A stretch of DNA of 60,445 nucleotides from NCBI GenBank assembly GCA_039182515.1, contig JBCDCE010000018.1, forward strand, positions 1 through 60,445. Direction: 5' to 3'. Positions 18,037-27,627 of this stretch are shown piece by piece. This stretch comes from JBCDCE01 sp039182515. GTDB lineage: Bacteria; Pseudomonadota; Alphaproteobacteria; Rhodobacterales; Rhodobacteraceae. The number at the start of each line of letters is the position of its first letter. Position 1 is the first letter of the stretch. Below the pieces are notes generated by a model. It saw only the letters and a list, made by a program, of their open reading frames with translations, did no database searches and was not told where the DNA came from. A program made the position numbers and the translations under genes.

Positions 18037-19115
18037 GCGATCTATCGATGCTTTGGGCCTCCTTACCTGCACCAACTCTGGTCGTAGATGGTCAAGACCG
18101 ATTGTTGGATATCAATCCTGCGGCGGAGGGGTTTTTCAACATCTCTCTGAAATCCGTGCGCGGCCAGCCTGTCTGGGACAAAATCATGGTGAACGCGCCG
18201 CTGGAAGCCGCCTTTCAACGTGCGCGCGAGAACGGATCGGTTCTCTACGTAAATGACGTGGACGTGGGCAGCGGCGAGCGCGCGCCCTTGCAGTGCAATC
18301 TTCAGATTGCGCCTATGCAAGGCTCACCTGATCACATGTTGATGTTGATCTCACCACGCGAGTTGTCGGCGCGCATTGAGATGGGGTCTGACACGCGCTC
18401 TGCCGCGCGTTCGGCGATTGGAATGGCTGAAATGCTGGCCCATGAGATCAAAAATCCACTCGCGGGCATAAACGGTGCAGCACAGCTTTTGTCGATGAAT
18501 TTGTCCCAAGAAGACTTGGAGATGACAGACTTGATCGTGGCCGAAACCCGAAGGATCGTGAAGCTCTTGGATCAGGTGGAGATGTTTGGCAACCTGCGTC
18601 CACCAGAACGCAAACCAGTGAATGTGCATGATGTGCTCGACCGGGCCCGTAAAAGTGCCATGGTGGGCGTAGGGGCCCATATGCATTTCATAGAAACCTA
18701 TGATCCGTCTTTGCCGCCCACCTACGGCGACCCCGACCAGCTTCTACAAGTGCTGATGAACCTGATCAAAAATGCCAGCGAGGCTGCTGACAAAGACGGC
18801 GGTAAAATATGGCTCAAGACCTATTATGATATGTCGCTTCGCGTGCGCAAAAAGGACGGATCGGGTGCGCCTGTGCCCTTGCAAATCGAAGTGATCGACG
18901 ACGGCCCGGGCCTACCACCCGAGATCGCAGACCAAGTGTTTGATCCCTTTATTTCAGGTAAGGAAAACGGCACCGGTCTCGGCTTGGCGCTCGTCTCAAA
19001 GATTATTGAAGACCACGACGGATATTTACGAGTGGACAGCGTGCCAGGCAAAACCGTGTTTCGACTGTCTTTGCCTCTGGTACCAAAGGCCATTTTAGAC
19101 CGGCAAGAGCCATAG
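18033..19115 (+). CDS. ntrB: nitrogen-sensing histidine kinase NtrB
   Basis: 360-residue soluble two-component kinase. A PAS-like sensor (LWASLPAPTLVVDGQDRLLDINPAAEGFF) is followed by the H-box EMLAHEIKNPLAG with phospho-acceptor His137. The ATPase has N-box NLIKNASEA, DDGPGLPPE and GTGLGLALV. It phosphorylates NtrC under nitrogen limitation and in known systems is governed by the PII protein, which is not in this window. It overlaps dusB by four bases and is 27 bases before ntrC, with GGGAGGA ahead of the ntrC start. Confidence 0.95.
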   Translation: MSDLSMLWASLPAPTLVVDGQDRLLDINPAAEGFFNISLKSVRGQPVWDKIMVNAPLEAAFQRARENGSVLYVNDVDVGSGERAPLQCNLQIAPMQGSPDHMLMLISPRELSARIEMGSDTRSAARSAIGMAEMLAHEIKNPLAGINGAAQLLSMNLSQEDLEMTDLIVAETRRIVKLLDQVEMFGNLRPPERKPVNVHDVLDRARKSAMVGVGAHMHFIETYDPSLPPTYGDPDQLLQVLMNLIKNASEAADKDGGKIWLKTYYDMSLRVRKKDGSGAPVPLQIEVIDDGPGLPPEIADQVFDPFISGKENGTGLGLALVSKIIEDHDGYLRVDSVPGKTVFRLSLPLVPKAILDRQEP

Positions 19116-19142
19116 ACGTAAGACTTTCCTTGGGAGGAAAAA

Positions 19143-20510
19143 ATGGACGGCACAGTACTTGTTGCAGACGATGACCGCACCATCAGGACGGTTCTGACCC
19201 AAGCGCTTACCCGCGCGGGATGCAAGGTCCATGCAACATCGAGCATGGTCACCTTGATGCGATGGGTTGATGAGGGCAAAGGCGATCTGGTGATCTCCGA
19301 TGTGATCATGCCAGACGGAAACGGGTTGGAGGCCTTGCCGGAAATCGGGGACAAACGACCGGGCCTGCCAGTCATTGTGATTTCAGCCCAAAACACGATC
19401 ATGACGGCAATCCAAGCTGCGGAAGCCCAGGCTTACGATTATCTTCCCAAGCCTTTTGATCTGCCCGATTTGATGAAGCGCGCCTCAAAAGCACTGGATG
19501 TGAAGCGCCGCGTTCCGACCCCGCGTGGGGTGGAGGAACCAAGTGCTTCAGACGATCTGCCGCTCGTGGGCCGCACACAGCAGATGCAGCATCTATACCG
19601 CCTTATTGCTCGCGTCATGAACACGGATCTCACAGTTCTCGTGACCGGCGAAAGCGGCACGGGCAAATCTCTTATCACGCGGGCAATTCATGACTTCTCA
19701 GATCGCAGAACCCTGCCATACGTTGTGGTCAGCGCCAACGATCTCGAAGGCATGGACGGGCCCTCAACAGTTTTGGGCCGAACGCGCGGCGGGACACTTG
19801 TTTTCGACGAAGTGGGCGATCTGAGCCCAGAGGCCCAAGGACGGATTGTGCGAATGCTCGACACCATGTCAGAAACGGCACCGCGTGTGATGGCCACAAG
19901 CCAAGCCGACTTGCTGGACCGGCTGGAAAGTGGCGCGTTTCGCCAGGATCTTTACTACCGCTTGGGCGGTGTTACGATCAATGTGCCGTCACTGCGCGAA
20001 CGCGTGGACGATATCCACTTGCTGGTCGAACATTTCCTGGCGCGCGCAGAACGTGACGGTGTTGGCATAAAGCGCTTTTCTGACTCCGCTATGGATATCG
20101 TGCGCAACTACAGCTGGCCTGGAAACGTGCGCCAGCTTGAAAACGCCATTCGGCGATTGGTCGTTACATCCTCTGAGGAAGAGATTTCGCGCAGCCAGGT
20201 GGAAATGATGTTGGGCAACCAGCCCGAGATCGAGCCCGCCATGGGAATGGGTGAAGCAGAACGACTTTCTTCCAGTGTTTACAAACACCTACGTCGCTAT
20301 TTTGACCTACATGGCGGAAACCTTCCGCCGGCTGGCCTCTATCAACGCATTCTCAAGGAAATTGAAACGCCGCTCATTGAAATTGCGCTCGATGCAACCG
20401 GTGGAAATCAGGCGAAATGCGCAGATCTTTTGGGGATCAACCGCAATACGCTGCGCAAGAAGATCACAGATCTCGATATACAGGTGACACGGCGGCGCAA
20501 ATTGATGTAA
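19143..20510 (+). CDS. ntrC: nitrogen response regulator NtrC lacking GAFTGA
   Basis: 455 residues: receiver domain with Asp53 in ISDVIMPDG, AAA+ domain with Walker A GESGTGKS (169-176) and Walker B LVFDEVGDL, and a Fis-type helix-turn-helix with NQAKCADLLGINRNTLRKKI. The stretch between VVSAND (about 195-200) and GGTLVFDE (from 216) is some 20 residues shorter than in enteric NtrC and lacks the GAFTGA loop that touches sigma-54. The R. capsulatus NtrC has the same loss and activates the sigma-70 polymerase, so the same is expected here. Confidence 0.95.
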   Translation: MDGTVLVADDDRTIRTVLTQALTRAGCKVHATSSMVTLMRWVDEGKGDLVISDVIMPDGNGLEALPEIGDKRPGLPVIVISAQNTIMTAIQAAEAQAYDYLPKPFDLPDLMKRASKALDVKRRVPTPRGVEEPSASDDLPLVGRTQQMQHLYRLIARVMNTDLTVLVTGESGTGKSLITRAIHDFSDRRTLPYVVVSANDLEGMDGPSTVLGRTRGGTLVFDEVGDLSPEAQGRIVRMLDTMSETAPRVMATSQADLLDRLESGAFRQDLYYRLGGVTINVPSLRERVDDIHLLVEHFLARAERDGVGIKRFSDSAMDIVRNYSWPGNVRQLENAIRRLVVTSSEEEISRSQVEMMLGNQPEIEPAMGMGEAERLSSSVYKHLRRYFDLHGGNLPPAGLYQRILKEIETPLIEIALDATGGNQAKCADLLGINRNTLRKKITDLDIQVTRRRKLM

Positions 20511-20524
20511 ATTCGCAACAAGGG

Positions 20525-20540
20525 GTGGCGAGAACGCCAC
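20525..20540 (+). other. hairpin between ntrC and ntrY
   Basis: GTGGCG, loop AGAA, CGCCAC: a six-base perfect stem 15 bases after the ntrC stop, followed by no T run. It may partly separate ntrBC from ntrYX transcripts or protect the ntrC mRNA 3' end. It is followed by a weaker GGGT/ACCC pair near 20557-20570. Confidence 0.4.
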
Positions 20541-20603
20541 AATGTTGAAGACCTTGGGTCGGCAACACCCATAAAAAGAGCGGTTGCGAAGGGGTGCCCG
20601 TCT

Positions 20604-22844
20604 GTGGTGGCGGTTCAAACGCGTAGACAATTGTTGCAAAAAATCAACCGCTTGCGGGCGCTTAGGCGTGTTCAATCAGCAGTGACAATTGGGCTGGTGG
20701 TGTTGGGCCCGATCCTCGCTGTCCTCACTTACATGATCCTAGGCTCTCAAGGTTTTGACAGCTCCTCCCCCGCCTTGCGCGGGATAATCCTTGTAAATTT
20801 GGTCTATGTTCTTTTGCTTGCAGCCCTTGTGGCCCAACGCATCGTGCAAATGGTGGCGGCGCGGCGCGCCAAGTCGGCGGGTTCTCGCCTGCACCTCAGG
20901 CTCACAGGTGTGTTTGCGCTCGTGGCCCTTTTGCCAGCTGTCTTTGTTGCGGTTTTCGCTGGTTTGACGATCAATCTAGGCATTGAGAGCTGGTTTTCGG
21001 ATCGTGTTCAGCGCGTGATCGCAGCCTCTCGAACAGCGGCAGAGGCCTACGAAGCAGAACATCGGAACAATTTGGCAAGAGATGCGGTGATATTGGCAAG
21101 CTACATGAACACAGCACGAGAAGAGTCTGTTTTCGTGGCGGATACTGCGCTTCGCCAAGTGTTGAGTTCGGGTCAAGCCAACATTCAAAACGACCTTAAA
21201 GAAGCCTTCGTGATCGACGGACAGGGCGAAATTCAAGCGCGCGGCCAGCGGAGCTATTTGTTTGATTTCGAAATGCCCACACAGGCCGAATTTGAAGAGG
21301 CGCGCGCGCAAGGCCTGACGGTTATCAAAGATTGGCCGCAAAACGAATTTCGCGCGTTGATGCCTCTGGAAGCATACCCGGACCGTTATCTATACATCAG
21401 TCGGTCTGTGGATGGGCAGATCTTAACCCTCTTGGATGAAACACAAGAAACAGCAGCAGAATATCAACGCATCGAATCTGATCGGGGCCGGGTGCTTTTT
21501 GAATACGCACTCTTATACCTCGGCTTTGCAGTTGTATTGATCTTGGCCGCCGTCTTTCTCGGTCTTTGGTTCGCAGAGCGTTTGTCGCGCCCCATTGGGC
21601 GGTTGGCGGGGGCCGCACAGCGCGTCGGCATGGGGGATCTCAGCGTTGTTGTGAAGGAAGACAAAGGCGACGATGAAATCGCCATGCTGGGCCGGTACTT
21701 CAATCAAATGACGCGACAGCTCAAAGGTCAGCGCGACACACTCATGGACAACACTCAACAAATCGAAGAGCGCAGGCGCCTGTTTGATTCTGTTCTGTCT
21801 TCAGTCACATCAGGCGTGATTGGCGTCGATGCGAGAGGTGCGATCACCTTTGCAAACCGTTCAGCCAAAGATCTTTTGACACTCACGGGCGCTGAAGGCG
21901 AACCCCTGGATGCGGCCATTCCTGAGTTTTCCCACCTCTTTGATCGCCTCGTGGCAGCGCCTGACAGAACTGTTCAAGGCGAGGTCACCGTGGCGCGTGA
22001 AGGCGGCGCTGAAACCTTGCTGGTACGTATGGCGCCACGCAAAGAAGGAGACGCTTTAGAAGGGTACGTGCTCGCCTTTGATGACGTCACTGATCTTGTC
22101 GCAGCCCAGCGTTCGGCTGCTTGGGGCGATGTGGCCCGCCGCATCGCGCATGAGATCAAAAATCCACTGACGCCAATTCAACTGAGCGCCGAACGGATTA
22201 AACGTAAATTCCGGACAGAGATTTCAGAACCCGAAGATTTGGAACAAATGACCGATGTGATCGTGCGCCAAACAAATGATCTGCGCCGCATCGTGGATGA
22301 ATTTTCAAAGTTTGCGCGCATGCCCGAACCACAACGCCGACCCGAAGACGTGGTTGGTTTGGTACGGGACGCAGTGCTCTTGCAACGCGGGGGCGTTATA
22401 CCTGTTAAAGCTGAGCTGCCCAAGCCGCCGGTTTACGCCAATATTGATGCAACCATGGTCACCCAAGCCATGACCAACCTTATTAAAAATGCCTGCGAGG
22501 CAACTGAGACACGGCGTGAAAAATTCCCCGAACATGTCTTTGAACCACAGGTTACGGTGGAGCTCAAAGCCATCGGAGACATGGTGGAATTGACGGTTGC
22601 AGACAATGGCGTTGGCCTTCCCAAAGATCGGGCAAAGCTTTTTGAGCCTTATGTGACGACACGAGATAAGGGCACGGGGCTTGGGCTACCAATTGTGAAA
22701 AAGATTATTGAAGAGCACGGCGGGACCTTGGTTTTGTCGGATGCTCCAGCCGGACCAGACGGGCACAAAGGCGCGATCGCGCGCGTGATGCTCCCAGGAT
22801 TGGTTCAACTTAAAGATGGCGACGGCGGCCAAAAAACAGCGTGA
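20604..22844 (+). CDS. ntrY: membrane histidine kinase NtrY
   Basis: 746-residue sensor kinase of the NtrYX pair, tied in alphaproteobacteria to nitrogen, redox and envelope control. It has three N-terminal membrane segments within about residues 25-125, a periplasmic region, another membrane segment near 300-325, a HAMP domain (ERLSRPIGRLAGAAQRVGMGDLSV), a PAS region, then H-box RIAHEIKNPLTPIQLSAERIKRKF and ATPase motifs NLIKNACEAT and GTGLGLPIV. The GTG start at 20604 follows GAAGGGG at a longish distance. The end of the frame lies 10 bases before ntrX. Confidence 0.95.
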   Translation: MVAVQTRRQLLQKINRLRALRRVQSAVTIGLVVLGPILAVLTYMILGSQGFDSSSPALRGIILVNLVYVLLLAALVAQRIVQMVAARRAKSAGSRLHLRLTGVFALVALLPAVFVAVFAGLTINLGIESWFSDRVQRVIAASRTAAEAYEAEHRNNLARDAVILASYMNTAREESVFVADTALRQVLSSGQANIQNDLKEAFVIDGQGEIQARGQRSYLFDFEMPTQAEFEEARAQGLTVIKDWPQNEFRALMPLEAYPDRYLYISRSVDGQILTLLDETQETAAEYQRIESDRGRVLFEYALLYLGFAVVLILAAVFLGLWFAERLSRPIGRLAGAAQRVGMGDLSVVVKEDKGDDEIAMLGRYFNQMTRQLKGQRDTLMDNTQQIEERRRLFDSVLSSVTSGVIGVDARGAITFANRSAKDLLTLTGAEGEPLDAAIPEFSHLFDRLVAAPDRTVQGEVTVAREGGAETLLVRMAPRKEGDALEGYVLAFDDVTDLVAAQRSAAWGDVARRIAHEIKNPLTPIQLSAERIKRKFRTEISEPEDLEQMTDVIVRQTNDLRRIVDEFSKFARMPEPQRRPEDVVGLVRDAVLLQRGGVIPVKAELPKPPVYANIDATMVTQAMTNLIKNACEATETRREKFPEHVFEPQVTVELKAIGDMVELTVADNGVGLPKDRAKLFEPYVTTRDKGTGLGLPIVKKIIEEHGGTLVLSDAPAGPDGHKGAIARVMLPGLVQLKDGDGGQKTA

Positions 22845-22854
22845 GGGACAAGAT

Positions 22855-24279
22855 ATGAGCCACATTTTGATTACGGACGACGAACGCGACATCCGCGAAT
22901 TGATCGGTGACATCCTAAAAGATGAGGGATATCAAGTTGCTCTAGCTGATAGCTCAAGTGCTTGTCTTGCGTCGCTCAGGGATGAAATCCCTTCCCTCAT
23001 GATACTCGATATCTGGCTCAAAGACAGCGAAATGGACGGTATCGATATCCTCAAAATGGTCAAGCGCGAGCACCCCGAAGTGCCGGTTGTGATCATCTCG
23101 GGGCATGGGAATATCGAGATCGCTGTGGCCGCGATCAAACAGGGCGCTTACGATTTTATTGAAAAGCCCTTCAACATCGACCAGCTTATGGTGGTGATTT
23201 CACGCGCCATGGAAACCGCGCGCCTGCGCCGCGAAAACACAGCCCTCAAACGCCGCGACGTGAGCGTGAGCGATATGATTGGGACAAGCGTGGGGTTCAA
23301 AACCCTCAAATCGCACCTCGATAAAGTGACGAAATCAAATGGCCGCGTGATGCTGACAGGGGAGCCTGGCTCCGGCAAAGAAGTGGCTGCGCGCTACATC
23401 CACGCCAATTCCGATCGCGCGCACGGGCCCTTTGTCAGCGTGAATTCAGCGGCGATTTCGCCAGAGCGTGTCGAAGAGGTTTTGTTCGGGGTCGAGAGCG
23501 CGGAACGCGGTGTCGAGCCCGGTCTCTTAGAAGAGGCTAACGGCGGCGTGATCTATCTCGATGAAGTGGCAGACATGCCGCTTGGTACTCAGTCCAAAAT
23601 TTTGCGCGTGCTGCTCGAACAGCAATTCCAACGCGTTGGAGGCTCCGAAAAGGTGAAAGTTGATCTTCGGGTCATCTCATCAACCACCCGGGACTTAGAA
23701 GCCGAGATTGAGTCTGGCCAGTTCCGCCGCGAGCTTTATCACCGTTTAAATGTGGTGCCGATCGCTGTGCCCTCGCTGGAAGATCGTCGCGAGGATATTC
23801 CGTTGATTGCGGCGCATTTCTTGGAGGCTTTCAACGCAAACCAAGGTATGCCTTTGCGCAGCCTGTCGAGTGAATGTGCGGCTGTGATGCAAACCATGCC
23901 CTGGCCAGGCAACATTCGCCAACTCAAAAACATGATCGAGCATGTGCTGATCATGGGGGATGGCACCGGCGAGATCCAGGCAGACGAGTTGCCCAGCGGT
24001 GAAGCGAAGTCTAGCGGGGATAAGGCGGTGGTCTTGTCTGGCGGCCTTGCCAGCTTGCCCCTGCGCGAAGCCCGCGAACTTTTTGAGCGCGAGTATCTTC
24101 TCACTCAGATCAACCGCTTTGGCGGAAATATCAGCCGCACCGCGTCTTTTGTGGGGATGGAACGCTCTGCCTTGCATCGCAAATTGAAGTCTTTGGGTGT
24201 CGTGACCTCCAGCAGATCCGGAGGCCGAATTGCCTATATTAGCCCAGAGGTCAAAGCCGATACGGCAGATATTGCCTGA
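22855..24279 (+). CDS. ntrX: response regulator NtrX lacking GAFTGA
   Basis: 474 residues from the ATG at 22855 (MSHILITDDERDIRELIGDI). The receiver Asp52 lies in MILDIWLKD. The AAA+ domain has Walker A TGEPGSGKE and Walker B VIYLDEVADM, and the C-terminus has a Fis-type helix-turn-helix. Where sigma-54 activators carry GAFTGA, this protein reads FGVESAERGVEPGLLEEANGG, so the sigma-54 contact is missing, as reported for other alphaproteobacterial NtrX. A frame back to 22816 overlaps ntrY and lacks support. Confidence 0.94.
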   Translation: MSHILITDDERDIRELIGDILKDEGYQVALADSSSACLASLRDEIPSLMILDIWLKDSEMDGIDILKMVKREHPEVPVVIISGHGNIEIAVAAIKQGAYDFIEKPFNIDQLMVVISRAMETARLRRENTALKRRDVSVSDMIGTSVGFKTLKSHLDKVTKSNGRVMLTGEPGSGKEVAARYIHANSDRAHGPFVSVNSAAISPERVEEVLFGVESAERGVEPGLLEEANGGVIYLDEVADMPLGTQSKILRVLLEQQFQRVGGSEKVKVDLRVISSTTRDLEAEIESGQFRRELYHRLNVVPIAVPSLEDRREDIPLIAAHFLEAFNANQGMPLRSLSSECAAVMQTMPWPGNIRQLKNMIEHVLIMGDGTGEIQADELPSGEAKSSGDKAVVLSGGLASLPLREARELFEREYLLTQINRFGGNISRTASFVGMERSALHRKLKSLGVVTSSRSGGRIAYISPEVKADTADIA

Positions 24280-24371
24280 TCTTTGCTGAGGTCCCTACGC
24301 GGCCCAAACCGTTGACGCTTGCCACCCAGCATGTCACCACATGCGCGCGAGACCAATAAAGAGGGCCGAGC

Positions 24372-25748
24372 ATGAAGGTCATCATTTGTGGCGCGGGGCA
24401 GGTGGGCTGGCAAATCGCCCGTCACTTGGCCAATGAACGCAACGACGTAACGGTGGTCGACAACAACCCCGAACTCGTTCGCCGCGCAACAGAAACGCTC
24501 GACGTCCAGGGCGTTGCTGGCTTTGCAAGTTATCCAAACATCTTAGATCGCGCCGGCGCGCGCGACGCCGATATGATCATCGCGGCCACGCATTCTGATG
24601 AAGTGAATATGGTCACCTGCCAGGTTGCCCATTCGGTCTTTTCGGTACCACGAAAAATCGCACGGCTTCGAAGCCAATCTTACCTCGATGTGCTGTATTC
24701 CGACCTTTACCGCCGAGATCACTTGCCCATTGACGTTGTGATCAGTCCCGAAAAAGAGGTCTCTGAAGCGGCTTTGCGCAGGCTGGCGTCTCCGGCGGCT
24801 TTTGACACCGAAAGCTTCTTGAATGGCAAAGCTCAACTCTTGGGCATTACCATCGAAGACACATGTCCCGTGATCAACACGCCCTTGCGCCAGTTGACCG
24901 ATCTCTTTTCAACCCTGCGCGCTTTGGTTGTTGGGATCCGCCGAGATGGGGTCCTTTTTGTTCCAACCTCAAGCGACCAGCTTTTTGCGGGCGACGAATG
25001 TTATCTCTTCTCGGACGTAAACGACGTCACCCGCGCCATGGAAATCTTTGGGAAAGTGTCTCGCAAGCAAGAGCGGGTGGTTCTCATTGGCGGCGGGAAT
25101 GTGGGATTGTCGGTTGCCAAAACTCTAGAAAACCGTCCCGATCGCGTTCGCGCCAAGGTAATCGAGAAAAACCGAAGCATCGCGGAAGCGGCCGCAGATG
25201 CTTTAGAAAAGACCATTGTTTTACACGGCGACGGGTTGGAGCCTCAGCTTTTGCGCGAAGCCAATGTGCACCGCGCAGATGCTGTGCTCTGCGTTACCGA
25301 CGACGACAAAACCAATCTACTGGCCGCTGTTCGGGCCAAATCGACCGGCGCTGAAATGGCCATTGTTTTGATCAATGATCCTACACTTGTTCCTCTGTTA
25401 GGGCCCCTGGATATTGACGCCTATATCAATCCACGCGCCACGACTGTGAGTTCGATCCTGCGCCACGTCCGCCAGGGTCGCGTGCGCGGCGTGTATTCTG
25501 TCGGGGATGCAGAAGCCGAAATGATTGAGGCTCAGGTGCTATCCACCTCTCAGATCGCAGGCAAACAAGTGCGCGACATAGATTTCCCCGAAGGCGTGAT
25601 CTTGGGCGGCGTTCTGAAGGGCGACAAAATGGTGCGCCCTGTTGGATCTACCCGAATTGAAGAAAGCGATATCGTTGCGCTCTTTGCGCGTAGTGAGGAT
25701 GTGCCAGAGGTGGAGCGGCTCTTGCAGGTCTCCATAGACTTCTTTTGA
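24372..25748 (+). CDS. trkA: Trk potassium uptake regulator TrkA
   Basis: 458-residue cytoplasmic gating subunit with two RCK modules. Each begins with a Rossmann NAD-binding motif: VIICGAGQVGWQIARHLA at residue 2 and VVLIGGGNVGLSVAKTLE near 236. Each module is followed by a TrkA-C domain. It binds TrkH and controls potassium uptake in response to nucleotides. Its TGA overlaps the trkH ATG by one base, so the two subunits are coupled. Confidence 0.95.
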   Translation: MKVIICGAGQVGWQIARHLANERNDVTVVDNNPELVRRATETLDVQGVAGFASYPNILDRAGARDADMIIAATHSDEVNMVTCQVAHSVFSVPRKIARLRSQSYLDVLYSDLYRRDHLPIDVVISPEKEVSEAALRRLASPAAFDTESFLNGKAQLLGITIEDTCPVINTPLRQLTDLFSTLRALVVGIRRDGVLFVPTSSDQLFAGDECYLFSDVNDVTRAMEIFGKVSRKQERVVLIGGGNVGLSVAKTLENRPDRVRAKVIEKNRSIAEAAADALEKTIVLHGDGLEPQLLREANVHRADAVLCVTDDDKTNLLAAVRAKSTGAEMAIVLINDPTLVPLLGPLDIDAYINPRATTVSSILRHVRQGRVRGVYSVGDAEAEMIEAQVLSTSQIAGKQVRDIDFPEGVILGGVLKGDKMVRPVGSTRIEESDIVALFARSEDVPEVERLLQVSIDFF

Positions 25749-27262
25749 TGCGCATTTGGCGCGAGGTTCCCATATTTGTGGTGCTCCTCGCGCTCTCCGC
25801 ACTGGCGATGTTGCCGCCGGCAATGCTTGCGTATTCCTCGCGGGACATGCATGTTGCACGGTCGTTTTTCTATATCGCTGTGCTTTTGGCAGCCATTGTT
25901 GCAATGCTTGCCAGCACCACCCGTCGCCCAGATCGAAACGAGGGCGCACCCCAGCAACTTCTAACGCTTTTTGCTGCCTACACCGCTTTGCCACTGGTCT
26001 TGGCTTTGCCGTTTTATGAAGCCTTGCAGACGACAACTTTGCTCAATGCCTATTTCGAAATGGTTTCCTCCTTCACCACGACGGGTGCCACGCAGTTCGC
26101 CGACCCAAATCGGTTGAGCGACGCGCTGCACTTCTGGCGCGCCATCGTTGGGTGGCTCGGGGGGCTTTTCGTGTGGATCACAGCCGCTGCGGTCTTGGCC
26201 CCGATGAACCTCGGGGGCTTTGAAGTGGCGCGCGCACAGCGCAATGAAGACAGCGGGACAGCCTTTCGCCAGATTTTTGAGCGCTCCAGCATCCAAAACC
26301 GCATCAGCCGACACGCAAAATATCTTACCCCAATCTACGTGGCCCTAACAGGTTCCGTTGTGCTCATAGGGCTGGCGACAGATGAACCACCGCTGAATGC
26401 GGTTATCTTGGCCATGTCCACACTTTCAACGAGCGGGATTACCTTACTCGGGCAGGTGGCTGCTGCGCCAAATTTCATCCTAGAAGCGGCAATCTTTCTC
26501 TTTTTGCTGCCCGCCTTTACGCGCAATTTCTACACCCAACACCAAGGCACCAATATGTTTACAAAGCTGCGATTGGATCCGGAGCTTAAGCTAGCCATTG
26601 GGCTTTTGATTGGTGTCTCTATTCTGCTCTTTTTTCGGCATTGGTCCGGTGCTTTCGACGTCAATGATGAAGACAATCTACAAGCCGCGCTCGCAGCTCT
26701 CTGGGGCGCTTTTTTTACGGCTGCCTCGTTTTTGAGCACGTCTGGGTTCGAAAGCGCATGGTGGGAGGACGCCCGTAATTGGTCTGGTCTCACAACGCCG
26801 GGCTTGGTTTTGATGGCGCTTGCGCTCATGGGCGGAGGCGTGGCCACTACAGCGGGCGGCATCAAACTGTTGCGGGTCTATGCGCTTTACAAACACGGCG
26901 GGCGCGAGATGGAGCGGTTGGTCTATCCGTCTTCCTTGGGCCGGAGTGGTCATGAGGCCCGCCGCATTAGGCGCGCAGGGGCCTTTATTGCTTGGATATT
27001 CTTCATGCTTTTCACGGTCAGTCTGGCCGCCATCATGGTTCTATTGAGCCTCTTTGGCGTTCCTTTTGAAGCGGCTTTGATCTTCAGTGCGGCAGCGTTG
27101 ACAACGACAGGCCCCCTGGCGGCCTTGGCCTCTGAAACGCCGCTTGTTTACGCAAGTTTGCCAGAGCCCGGAAAACTGGTTGTCATCGCTGCAATGGTTT
27201 TAGGCCGATTGGAAGCCTTGGCCTTGATCGCAGTGTTCAATCCAGCAATTTGGCGCAGGTAA
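25748..27262 (+). CDS. trkH: Trk-type potassium channel subunit TrkH
   Basis: 504-residue inner-membrane protein with about ten membrane segments. The four selectivity-filter-like loops of the TrkH fold can be seen, for example SSFTTTGATQF, MSTLSTSGITLLG, ASFLSTSGFES and AALTTTGPLA. It carries potassium inward with TrkA. The ATG at 25748 shares the A of the trkA stop codon. Confidence 0.94.
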   Translation: MRIWREVPIFVVLLALSALAMLPPAMLAYSSRDMHVARSFFYIAVLLAAIVAMLASTTRRPDRNEGAPQQLLTLFAAYTALPLVLALPFYEALQTTTLLNAYFEMVSSFTTTGATQFADPNRLSDALHFWRAIVGWLGGLFVWITAAAVLAPMNLGGFEVARAQRNEDSGTAFRQIFERSSIQNRISRHAKYLTPIYVALTGSVVLIGLATDEPPLNAVILAMSTLSTSGITLLGQVAAAPNFILEAAIFLFLLPAFTRNFYTQHQGTNMFTKLRLDPELKLAIGLLIGVSILLFFRHWSGAFDVNDEDNLQAALAALWGAFFTAASFLSTSGFESAWWEDARNWSGLTTPGLVLMALALMGGGVATTAGGIKLLRVYALYKHGGREMERLVYPSSLGRSGHEARRIRRAGAFIAWIFFMLFTVSLAAIMVLLSLFGVPFEAALIFSAAALTTTGPLAALASETPLVYASLPEPGKLVVIAAMVLGRLEALALIAVFNPAIWRR

Positions 27263-27390
27263 AGCGCACATGCTCAGAATTCGGACCCGAGCTTGTCTTT
27301 TGCACTAGAACTTTCCCAAACGCTTTGTTTACTTAGCGCCACACGAGACGTGCCCGCCCGCGCGGCCAAAAACAAACTAGGAAAAAAATT

Positions 27391-27627
27391 ATGGCGGCTG
27401 ACAAACAAAATCTTCAAGATGCATTTCTTAATCACGTTCGCAAAACAAAAGTTCCCGTCACAATTTTTCTAATCAATGGCGTGAAACTTCAGGGCGTGAT
27501 CACTTGGTTCGATAATTTTTGCGTTCTATTGCGCCGCGATGGTCAGTCTCAATTGGTTTATAAACACGCCATTTCGACGATCATGCCGTCCCAGCCAATA
27601 TCGCTGTACGAAGGTGAAGAAGCCTGA
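27391..27627 (+). CDS. hfq: RNA chaperone Hfq
   Basis: 78-residue Sm-like hexamer subunit that pairs small RNAs with mRNAs. Sm1 lies in QDAFLNHVRKTKVPVTIFLINGVKLQGVITWFDNFCVLL, and Sm2 is the YKHAIST motif. The C-terminus is short (ISLYEGEEA), as in alphaproteobacteria. The stop codon overlaps the apparent CTG start of hflX. A candidate small RNA that Hfq could serve lies in this window at about 45.75 kb. Confidence 0.98.
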   Translation: MAADKQNLQDAFLNHVRKTKVPVTIFLINGVKLQGVITWFDNFCVLLRRDGQSQLVYKHAISTIMPSQPISLYEGEEA

